6,214 bases of DNA, taken from Candidatus Binatota bacterium. GTDB taxonomy: Bacteria; Desulfobacterota; Binatia; Bin18. Where the stretch lies: NCBI GenBank assembly GCA_011523315.1, contig WTHE01000597.1, positions 1-6,214 of the forward strand, read 5' to 3'. Position numbers and translations under genes: made by a program. The notes under the pieces are model-generated. The model was not told the origin of the DNA. It was given only the letters and a program-made list of their open reading frames with translations, and ran no database searches. Of the stretch, positions 1 through 4,956 are shown in pieces (within the stretch, counting starts at the first letter, position 1; every line of letters starts with the position of its first letter).

Positions 1-454
1 TTGACGGGTCCGCCCCCACCTGCTGGTGGGAGGATGTTGTTCGGGGGCCGGGATGAGACGGCAGCGTGAGGGCAGCGCGGTGAGACGAACTGTTCGAAAG
101 GCGTAATGCTGTTGTGCAAGTAGTTTTCGTGTAGTCATTGGAAGAGCATTGGGAATGTCTATACGAAGCATTTTTCAACCATATTACCATCCTTACAGTA
201 CATCAGAACATTGGGACGGAGTATGTCGAGCGCATGAAGGCATATTGACATATTATTGGTATGGAAAGAGACCCAAAAGACATAAGAATGACATTTGCTG
301 GCGGTATAATTGGGAGTCAGACTGCCTGTAGCGCGAAATGCCAGCGCGGGGGGTAAGCCAGGCTGGGCCCGGGGCACACCGGTCCCGACCGACCGCAGGG
401 GCTTTCAGCATTCGACGGCACACACCAGGCACCGTAGAGAGAGTACACAATCTA
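1..454. other. No supported gene; AT-rich stretch with a small hairpin
   Basis: No convincing gene is visible. Short open frames exist on both strands (for example + 149-331 and - 159-377), but they have no ribosome binding site and an odd composition rich in Tyr, Trp and His. A 6-bp inverted repeat CCACC/GGTGG type (CCCACC at 15-20, GGTGGG at 25-30, TGCT loop) could be the 3' end of an upstream terminator, but no T run follows. From about 110 to 330 the DNA is visibly more AT-rich than the rest. It holds TTGACA at 245-250 and TATAAT at 305-310, but these are 54 bp apart, so they are not one promoter and neither has a clear partner. Confidence 0.5.
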
Positions 455-604
455 ATGCGTGTAACCATTCGGCCGGCGCTCTACAAGACGGAAAGGGCCT
501 CGCGACACAGCAAAGCATCCATAATCTTTGCAAGCCTGCTCATTCTGCTCCTGCTGATTGTGGTTGCCCTCCTCACCTCGCTTCTCTTCGTGCCCATCGG
601 CTAG
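455..604 (+). CDS. Small single-pass membrane protein (49 aa), unknown function
   Basis: The frame encodes a basic N-terminal half (residues 1-20, several Arg and Lys) followed by one very hydrophobic helix at about residues 23-46 (SIIFASLLILLLLIVVALLT), ending VPIG. Basic residues before the helix predict an inside N-terminus. I chose ATG 455 because the residues before it in the same frame (open back to an ATG at 338) look like untranslated sequence. A purine-rich GAGAGAG lies about 11 bases upstream, a weak and distant ribosome site. No family is recognised. A 24-residue uninterrupted hydrophobic run is unlikely by chance, but such runs can arise from CTC/CTG-rich DNA, so this remains a moderate call. 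A second membrane-like segment follows immediately downstream in broken form. Confidence 0.45.
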   Translation: MRVTIRPALYKTERASRHSKASIIFASLLILLLLIVVALLTSLLFVPIG

Positions 605-629
605 CGGCGCACCCCCAACGACGTTTCTC

Positions 630-788
630 AAGGAGGAGAGACATTGAGGCACGAAACAGCGCAGTGCTTCACCGCTCCTGAAGCTCCTCATCTCGTCGCT
701 GCTCATCGCCGCCTTGACCGTCCCTATCACCGTCGTCGTCGAAGGTAATGTGCCCCCCTCACCGCCTCTGGAAGGCTACATCTGGTAG
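630..788 (+). pseudogene. Possible frameshifted remnant of a small membrane/secreted protein gene
   Basis: A strong Shine-Dalgarno AAGGAGG at 630-636 is followed, with good spacing, by a TTG at 644. The TTG frame gives only 34 residues ending in a run of arginines and a TAA at 746-748, which looks like out-of-frame reading. In another frame, bases 648-788 encode a signal- or membrane-like segment (LLKLLISSLLIAALTVPIT, then VVVEGNVPPSPPLEGYIW and a stop), but this frame has no ATG, GTG or TTG before the hydrophobic part. One frameshift between about 646 and 678 would join the ribosome site to it. This may be a decayed gene or a sequencing error. The source family is unknown. Confidence 0.28.
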
Positions 789-862
789 TTATCCATACAG
801 CCAACAGGGGAGGGCTGGTGACGCCCAAATCTTGCGCGTGATGCCTCCTTCTCCCATCTATC

Positions 863-921
863 GAAAAGGGGATGGTCAACCTGGTCCGCATTCGCAATCT
901 GATCAAGCTTGTCCCCTTTTT
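863..921. repeat. Inverted repeat spanning the start of the 872 ORF
   Basis: AAAAGGGGA at 864-872 is perfectly complementary to TCCCCTTTT at 912-920, with a 39-base loop; G863 with T921 adds a wobble pair. The left arm contains the only ribosome-binding-like purines and the A of the ATG of the downstream short ORF. The transcript hairpin could therefore hide that start. It may also be chance. Confidence 0.4.
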
Positions 922-1060
922 CCATGTTGCCGAAATGTCAAAGACCAGCGACGGGAAACCACTTTCAGGCAACCAAATTAGTTTCGGCCCTTCCTATGTC
1001 TACAAACGAGCCGAACACCCTCAAATGATCATCAAGTTGATGGAACTGGTAGGGGGCTGA
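872..1060 (+). CDS. Hypothetical protein (62 aa), possibly the 3' remnant of an older gene
   Basis: The open frame runs from ATG 872 to TGA 1058-1060, eight bases before the next gene at 1069. The product has a short hydrophobic start (VRIRNLIKLVPFFHVAEM) and a C-terminal half with ordinary globular composition (PSYVYKRAEHPQMIIKLMELV). No family is recognised. AAAAGGGG overlaps or nearly abuts the ATG, so Shine-Dalgarno spacing is poor. The same frame is open back to a TGA at 839-841, and before that a further readable stretch (VVIHTANRGGLVTPK) ends at that stop. This pattern also fits a gene broken by stops and frameshifts between about 640 and 1060. Its closeness to 1069 would allow co-transcription. 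Real or vestigial cannot be decided here. Confidence 0.35.
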   Translation: MVNLVRIRNLIKLVPFFHVAEMSKTSDGKPLSGNQISFGPSYVYKRAEHPQMIIKLMELVGG

Positions 1061-1068
1061 GAGCGGCA

Positions 1069-1599
1069 ATGGAACGCAGCAACCCGGACGGAATCATGGA
1101 AGGCCCGCGCCTGGATGAACTGCGCGCTCGGCATCCGGAGTTCATCCGTCAGATGTTGGTCTTCGGCACCGATCGAGAAGCGACCCGGTCCGAGCTGGCC
1201 GCCACCTATGCCGGCTGGCGCGGCATGGAAAGAGACGGCAAAGGGGCTTTGCATTACTCAAGCAATGACATTCACAATCTCTTTGCCCTGGTTCGGTCGA
1301 TCCCCGGTGTAGCCGAAGATTCGACAGGCAGGAGATTCACCGGGGTAGGCGTTGACGAAAACGCTGCGGACGACCTGCGCCTGAGGCAGGAAGAGCGGGA
1401 AGACAGTGCCATGTCCCAACAAGAGCTCACGCTCGAAGACCTTACCCAGGCCGCGTACAGGCGGCTGCTGGCGCTCGTGGAGAGCGAGAGCCCGACGGAG
1501 GCGTTCGATGCGGTCCGGCTCATCATCAGGCTCGTCGAGTTGAAACAGTCCGCCTTGCAGCAGCTTGCTGAGCTCGAGGACTTGCTGGAGGAGGGATGA
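1069..1599 (+). CDS. Helical, acidic protein of unknown function (176 aa)
   Basis: No family is recognised. Residues 14-80 look globular (PRLDELRARHPEFIRQML, then LAATYAGW and a DIHNLFALVRSIPGV helix). Residues 97-115 are a highly charged linker (DDLRLRQEEREDSA), and residues 116-175 are strongly helical with leucines at coiled-coil-like spacing, ending LAELEDLLEEG. There is no signal peptide or membrane helix, so it is probably cytoplasmic. Third codon positions are GC-rich, supporting this strand over the long antisense frame at 1258-1887. ATG 1069 has only weak purines upstream; ATG 1096 is an alternative. An internal ATG at 1411 would give the helical half alone. The stop overlaps the next start (ATGA at 1596-1599), so the two genes are probably translationally coupled. 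A DNA-binding or phage-like role is possible but nothing shows it. Confidence 0.75.
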   Translation: MERSNPDGIMEGPRLDELRARHPEFIRQMLVFGTDREATRSELAATYAGWRGMERDGKGALHYSSNDIHNLFALVRSIPGVAEDSTGRRFTGVGVDENAADDLRLRQEEREDSAMSQQELTLEDLTQAAYRRLLALVESESPTEAFDAVRLIIRLVELKQSALQQLAELEDLLEEG

Positions 1600-1772
1600 A
1601 GCGCTGCCTGCCGCTTGCAGTTTCGATTCTGGGCAACCCTGGCGGCGGCGCGAACGGAATCGGCATTGCATATCTGCTCGGCTGGGCTGTGCCGTCAGTC
1701 CTTTTTCCGCTGCTCGTCGGCCCCTACCAGGTCTACCGCCGCTTTGGCCCTGCAGAGGATAAAAGGCCTTGA
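1596..1772 (+). CDS. Small membrane protein coupled to the upstream gene (58 aa)
   Basis: This short gene starts inside the stop of the upstream gene (ATGA overlap) and has an excellent ribosome site, GGAGGAGGG, just before the ATG. The product begins MKRCLPLAVSILGNPGGG and continues into a hydrophobic stretch at about residues 21-46 (GIGIAYLLGWAVPSVLFPLL, then VGPYQVYRRF), ending with a charged tail (GPAEDKRP). The first hydrophobic patch (residues 5-12) and the second could be one or two membrane passes; the Gly-rich turn between them favours a hairpin or a re-entrant shape. No family is recognised. The coupling suggests it is made together with the 176-residue protein, perhaps as its membrane partner (inference only). 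Confidence 0.7.
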   Translation: MKRCLPLAVSILGNPGGGANGIGIAYLLGWAVPSVLFPLLVGPYQVYRRFGPAEDKRP

Positions 1773-2057
1773 GACACCTGGCCCTAATGGTGTCAAACGC
1801 GACCGGGCTACCGTCATCGGGGCGCGAAGCGTTTTTCTTCAAGTGTGCGTTTGCTGAGAGACTGGCTAATCGTTTTACTGGCTTCAAGTGTTCTCAGCGC
1901 CACACGGAGTTTGTGGTCTGCAGTGTGTCGCCGGCGTTTCTTGACAATTGAAATGGCCCGCCACAGGCTTGGTGAATCACCGAACAATGCATCTTAGCCC
2001 GTGGTCCGATCCCTGGGATCCACTTCACCAAGCTCATTGTTCCTTGCCCCTACATCA
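1773..2057. other. Structured intergenic region without a supported gene
   Basis: No frame with a ribosome site is seen. A 6-bp inverted repeat GACACC/GGTGTC (1773-1778, 1789-1794) follows directly after the stop of the 58-residue gene; it has no T run, so it is a poor terminator. The 10-mer CTTCAAGTGT is repeated at 1837-1846 and 1882-1891, and GCTGAGA (1853-1859) is complementary to TCTCAGC (1892-1898). A TTGACA at 1941-1946 has no good -10 at normal spacing. The last 90 bases hold the nested inverted repeats listed separately. Confidence 0.5.
1967..2033. repeat. Nested inverted repeats upstream of the 82-aa membrane protein gene
   Basis: GCTTGGTGAA at 1967-1976 is perfectly complementary to TTCACCAAGC at 2024-2033. 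Inside, GATCCC-T-GGGATC at 2008-2020, flanked by GTG (2001-2003) and CAC (2021-2023), forms a second hairpin that abuts the right arm. ACAATG (1984-1989) also matches CATTGT (2035-2040). A transcript or single strand could fold into a branched structure ending about 25 bases before the ATG at 2058. Its role (leader, protein-binding site or vestige) is not known. Confidence 0.5.
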
Positions 2058-2306
2058 ATGGCTGATTACAGCCTAAGCATTCTCATCCCCATTGTCTTTA
2101 CCTATATCGTCTCCTTTGCTATATCGAAGATCATCAAGAAAATTCTGAGCAGAGTAATTGTAATCTCTCCTCAGGCAAAGCGATGGACCGCATTCCTTAT
2201 ACTCCTCGCCACTGCCGGCTTGATTCTGTACTTCGTCCGGGATACGGATTATGTCCTCGTGATCGCATATTTTTCTGGATGGGTCCTGGGGTCGCTTGAG
2301 AAATGA
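2058..2306 (+). CDS. Small three-helix membrane protein (82 aa), unknown function
   Basis: The product has three hydrophobic segments at about residues 5-22 (SLSILIPIVFTYIVSFAI), 44-60 (TAFLILLATAGLILYFV) and 66-80 (YVLVIAYFSGWVLGSL). They are separated by a basic loop (SKIIKKILSR, then QAKRW) and a short acidic one (RDTD). By the positive-inside rule the loop after helix 1 is cytoplasmic, with the N-terminus outside. I chose ATG 2058; the same frame opens at GTG 2001, but the 19 extra residues are not protein-like and overlap the inverted repeats. No good Shine-Dalgarno precedes the ATG. GC content is visibly lower than in the neighbouring genes, and codons ending in A or T are common, which suggests a different origin. 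No family is recognised. It stands alone, with gaps on both sides. Confidence 0.62.
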   Translation: MADYSLSILIPIVFTYIVSFAISKIIKKILSRVIVISPQAKRWTAFLILLATAGLILYFVRDTDYVLVIAYFSGWVLGSLEK

Positions 2307-2330
2307 TACGCCTCACTCCATTTCTTTTTT
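2299..2330 (+). terminator. Possible weak intrinsic terminator
   Basis: AGAAATG (2299-2305), which includes most of the stop region of the 82-residue gene, is complementary to CATTTCT (2319-2325) and runs straight into a T run (2325-2330). The stem is short, AT-rich and has a 13-base loop, so it would be weak. Its place right at the end of the gene supports the call; the stability does not. Confidence 0.3.
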
Positions 2331-2420
2331 GTGCGTTTCCTCAAGGCGCAGTAGCCAGCCGCCGATGATGAGGATTATCCTGCCCGCGTAGCCGCGCTGC
2401 ACAGGACAAGAGAAAGCCCG

Positions 2421-4346
2421 ATGGATCGACAGATCCGAGCCATAGCCCTGTTCGCTCTCGTTGTCCTGCTGGTCAACGCGGCCCTATCACAGGCGATCGC
2501 CCAGGCGCAAGCAAGGGCAACCGCGACTGCCACCGCATGGGGCGGGGCGCGGTTCACAGTGGCGCGGGATGCGGCAAATGTACGCGCCGGCCCCGGAACG
2601 AACTATGCAGTGATCGGCCAGGTTACGCGCGGGCAACAGTTCACCGCGACAGGACGCAACCAGGTGGGGGACTGGCTGCGATTCGATCTGGACGGGCAGA
2701 CCGGTTGGGTCTACGCGCCGCTGATGACTGTGCATGCTTCTGAGGAAGGCTTCGTTGAGGCACTTGACCCTAGGACCGAGAAAGCGACAACCGGTTTGGA
2801 AGAGGTAGAGCTGGCGTGGGCAGAGGCTGAGCGCGTGTGGGCTGCGGCTGATGCCGCGTGGCCGGCAGACGAAGAACCGACAACGGAAGAAAGGTGGCTG
2901 GCAGAAGAAACGTGGTGGGAGGCTGCAGACAGTTGGGCGTGGGCAACAGAAGCAATGGAGGAGGCAAGATGGGCCTATGAGAACGTCGCCTGGGCGTGGG
3001 ATGAAGCCAGGAGCGCAGCGGATGAGGCAGCATCTAATGCCAGCCATGCGGCGGTCTGGGCTGAAGCTTGGGCCGAGAAAGCGACGACGGAGAAGGAAAA
3101 GGTATTGGCAACAAAGGCCGCTGATGCCGCGTGGGATGCCGCTGACGCCGCGTCACTGGTCGGATCAGAGATAAACAACCTCCTGTGGCGGTGGTTCTAT
3201 CAGACCGCGACCGCAGAGCCGGGACTGTACCAGACCGCGACCGCTCGGGCGGATCAGGATGCGTTCGCAACCGCTTGGGCGCAGCCTGCCTTCGCGACCG
3301 CACAGGCGCGTGCCTTAGCGGCCCCTAAGGCGCGGGGGCAGGCATACCCGACCGCAGTAATGTGGATCCCATCAGCGGAAGAGCTTTTCCCGCCAGACCC
3401 GACCGCGACCCCACGGGCGCCACAGGTAGTCCAGAACGCGCGGGCACAGGCGAATCAGACCATCGTTGCGCAGAACGCCGTGAACGCGACCGCATGGGCG
3501 CGGGAAGACCAGGCCGGGCGGGCACAGGCAGTCGAGACAGTGACCGCAGTAGCGCAAGCGAATCAAACCATCATCGCGCACAATGCCCTGAACGCGACCG
3601 CATGGGCGCAGGAAGACCAAGCTGCACGGGCGCAGGCAATCGAGACGGTGACCTCAGTGGCGCAAATGAACCAGGCCATCGTGACGGAGAACGCAGCGAC
3701 CGCGACCTCAATCGCACAGGGGAATCTAGGTTTACTAACACAAATTGCCGCGACCGCGACCACAGCGGCGCAGGCAAACCAGACCATCGTCGCTCAGCAC
3801 CCCGAAACCGCGCAGACCGCAACCGCAATCGCACAGGAGTTCCAGACCGCATTCTCGGCGGACGCCGCGACCGTGACCGCCATCGCCCAGAGAGGCTGGA
3901 CCATCATCGCGCGCACCGCCGAGGACGCGACCGCAGTAGCGCAGCAATATCTGACCGCGCGGACGGCGGACGTCGCAGCCGCGACTGCAGCGGCGCGGGA
4001 ATATCCGACCGCATGGGCGGCAAACGCCGCGACCGCAACTTCGCAAGCGCAGAAACACCACACGGCAATTGCGCGCTACGACGCCACCTCGACCGCAATG
4101 GCGCTGGAAGACCGGACAGCGCGGGCGCAGGTAATCGAGACGGTTACCGCAGTGGCGTGGGGAGACCAGAGCGCACGGGCACAGGCGAGGGCAACCCTGA
4201 CAGCGACTGCGCCGGTAAGCCGGACAGAGGGAATACCGTCGGGCTTCCTGGTGCGTCGTTTTCTGTTCCCGCTCCTGGTAGTGCTGTTTGGAGGGGTCGG
4301 AGCCGTCGCCGTCGAAACAGCTAGACGCCGACGCCGGCGAGGATGA
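2421..4346 (+). CDS. Secreted/anchored SH3-domain protein with Trp-rich helix and 18-residue repeats (641 aa)
   Basis: Residues 1-27 are a signal peptide (basic MDRQIR, hydrophobic AIALFALVVLLVNA, small residues near 22-27). Residues about 44-103 are a bacterial SH3 domain: VRAGPGTNYAVIGQVTRGQ, then a DWLRFDLDGQTGWVYAPLM strand pair; such domains usually bind peptidoglycan or wall peptides. Residues about 115-258 are acidic, Ala/Glu-rich and helical with 16 Trp. Residues 260-343 hold irregular QTATA/FATA motifs and a Pro-rich break near 323-334. Residues 344-597 are fourteen 18-residue repeats. Residues about 609-632 are a membrane helix (FLVRRFLFPLLVVLFGGVGA), followed by six arginines. The layout fits an envelope protein anchored at its C-terminus with the SH3 domain outermost; no LPxTG motif is seen. 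Only weak AAGAGAAAG precedes the ATG. Thr-Ala repeat proteins with SH3 domains are familiar in Chloroflexota. The exact function is unknown. Confidence 0.92.
   Translation: MDRQIRAIALFALVVLLVNAALSQAIAQAQARATATATAWGGARFTVARDAANVRAGPGTNYAVIGQVTRGQQFTATGRNQVGDWLRFDLDGQTGWVYAPLMTVHASEEGFVEALDPRTEKATTGLEEVELAWAEAERVWAAADAAWPADEEPTTEERWLAEETWWEAADSWAWATEAMEEARWAYENVAWAWDEARSAADEAASNASHAAVWAEAWAEKATTEKEKVLATKAADAAWDAADAASLVGSEINNLLWRWFYQTATAEPGLYQTATARADQDAFATAWAQPAFATAQARALAAPKARGQAYPTAVMWIPSAEELFPPDPTATPRAPQVVQNARAQANQTIVAQNAVNATAWAREDQAGRAQAVETVTAVAQANQTIIAHNALNATAWAQEDQAARAQAIETVTSVAQMNQAIVTENAATATSIAQGNLGLLTQIAATATTAAQANQTIVAQHPETAQTATAIAQEFQTAFSADAATVTAIAQRGWTIIARTAEDATAVAQQYLTARTADVAAATAAAREYPTAWAANAATATSQAQKHHTAIARYDATSTAMALEDRTARAQVIETVTAVAWGDQSARAQARATLTATAPVSRTEGIPSGFLVRRFLFPLLVVLFGGVGAVAVETARRRRRRG
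3450..3665 (+). repeat. Recent 108-bp higher-order duplication inside the repeat array
   Basis: Units 1+2 (3450-3557) and units 3+4 (3558-3665) are the most alike pair: 29 of 36 residues are identical and the substitutions are mostly conservative (Val/Ile, Val/Leu, Arg/Gln, Gly/Ala). This indicates that the array grew by duplicating two-unit blocks. Unit 13 again resembles the second member (ED..ARAQ..ETVTAVA). Confidence 0.85.
3450..4211 (+). repeat. Fourteen tandem 54-bp (18-aa) coding repeats
   Basis: Aligned by hand in the reading frame, the segment divides into 14 units of 18 codons starting at residue 344. Unit 7 has three extra residues (HPE) and unit 14 lacks one. Thr at unit position 14 and Ala at position 17 are present in all 14; Gln at 18, Thr at 4 and Ala at 7 are frequent. 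At DNA level the recurring core is a GCGACCGC-type octamer, but units have diverged considerably. The period of 18 residues equals five helical turns. Confidence 0.92.
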
Positions 4347-4395
4347 TTGTCCACCTCAGGCGTAAAACGTCGCCGAAATCCTTGCAGGCGCAATC

Positions 4396-4469
4396 CGCTT
4401 GAATTGGTAGAATACGGACTCGACGACTACATCGAAGGCGAGTGGGCCCTCTTCGCGCTCGGCAAGGGC
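4396..4469 (+). pseudogene. Diverged duplicate of a segment of the lipoprotein gene at 5923
   Basis: Bases 4396-4416 match 6050-6070 at 19 of 21 positions, and 4434-4469 match 6070-6105 at about 30 of 36. The intervening 17 bases are extra here and keep the frame. Translated, LELVEY(+6)EGEWALFALGKG parallels LESVEYEGEWPPFALSEG in the lipoprotein. The frame is open from TTG 4347 to TGA 4572-4574, but upstream there is no signal peptide and downstream the sequence turns Gly-rich (GGVGGPGNGGHG) with no similarity to the lipoprotein. It is best read as a fragment left by duplication or deletion of a paralogue, not an active gene. The rest of 4347-4616 shows nothing recognisable except the ribosome site for the next gene. 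Confidence 0.5.
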
Positions 4470-4616
4470 TGCATCTATGCAAAAGACGGGCGACCTGCCG
4501 GCGGCGTGGGCGGCCCAGGAAACGGCGGACATGGTCAGGCTGGCGCATACGGCGGCGGCCTTTACACAAGATGAAACGGACAGAGTGAGCGGGATCTCAC
4601 ACAGGGAGGATAGGTT

Positions 4617-4952
4617 ATGGGCAGACGAATTCGCGGCCTGCTGCCGACCGCGCTGGCCGCGCTCAATGGGGCAACGGGCGGAGCCAGCTGCGAGCGCAAG
4701 GACAATTGGCCGGCAGACAGGCCGTTTGATGCGTGGCGCGGCGTTACGACTGACGATAACGGGCGGATTACTGAACTGGGCCTTGGTTTCAACGGTTCGG
4801 GCGGTCCGATTCCGTCCAAACTGGGCAACCTCGCCAGCCTGGAGGTGCTGTTTCTTGGCGGCAACGAACTGTGCGGCTGCATTCCGGCCGGGCTGACGGG
4901 AATGAGGACCAGCGCTCAGAGTGATTTGGGGCTGTCCACTTGCGGGGGTTGA
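4617..4952 (+). CDS. Short leucine-rich-repeat protein (111 aa)
   Basis: Residues 11-45 match the cap seen before plant-type leucine-rich repeats (ALAALNGATGG, then DNWPADRPFDAWRGVTTDDNG). Residues 50-93 are the repeat itself: GRITELGLGFNGSGGPIP, then KLGNLASLEVLFLGGNEL and GCIPAGL, followed by a closing SDLGLSTCGG. Such domains are protein-interaction surfaces and are common in Chloroflexota surface proteins. Here there are only about one and a half repeats, and no clear signal peptide: the start MGRRIRGLLPTALAAL is only mildly hydrophobic. A stop codon (TAG, 4611-4613) lies in frame just upstream and GGGAGGA at 4604-4610 is a good ribosome site, so ATG 4617 is firm. The next gene starts four bases after the stop, indicating an operon. 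It may be a shortened relative of a larger secreted protein. Confidence 0.8.
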   Translation: MGRRIRGLLPTALAALNGATGGASCERKDNWPADRPFDAWRGVTTDDNGRITELGLGFNGSGGPIPSKLGNLASLEVLFLGGNELCGCIPAGLTGMRTSAQSDLGLSTCGG

Positions 4953-4956
4953 ACGC

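Noticed and set aside
245..310. Consensus-like TTGACA (245) and TATAAT (305) as a promoter
   Set aside because: They are 54 bp apart and neither has a partner at 16-18 bp.
1258..1887. A 209-residue open frame on the - strand
   Set aside because: It is antisense to the coupled 176- and 58-residue genes, which have a ribosome site, overlap coupling and coherent helical and membrane composition.
1950..2030. A tRNA-like arrangement: GAAATGG at 1950 nearly complements CCACTTC at 2020-2026, followed by ACCA
   Set aside because: No valid T arm with a TTCGA-type loop, no D arm and no 5-bp anticodon stem can be formed; the acceptor pairing also has a mismatch.
3362..4324. A 320-residue open frame on the + strand in a second frame over the repeat array, and several long antisense frames there
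   Set aside because: The repeat period is a multiple of three and the codons are GC-rich, so every frame stays open by construction. The products are Arg/Asp/Gly or Arg/Ser nonsense, and the signal-SH3-repeat-anchor frame is clearly the real one.
4382..4413. Possible promoter: TTGCAG at 4382 and an extended -10 TGGTAGAAT ending at 4413
   Set aside because: The spacer is 20 bp, and the -10-like bases lie in the segment matching the coding sequence of the lipoprotein gene, so coding ancestry explains them better.
4477..4896. A 139-residue + frame overlapping the leucine-rich-repeat gene
   Set aside because: It has no ribosome site and most of it is the shifted frame of the leucine-rich-repeat gene, whose motifs are unmistakable.
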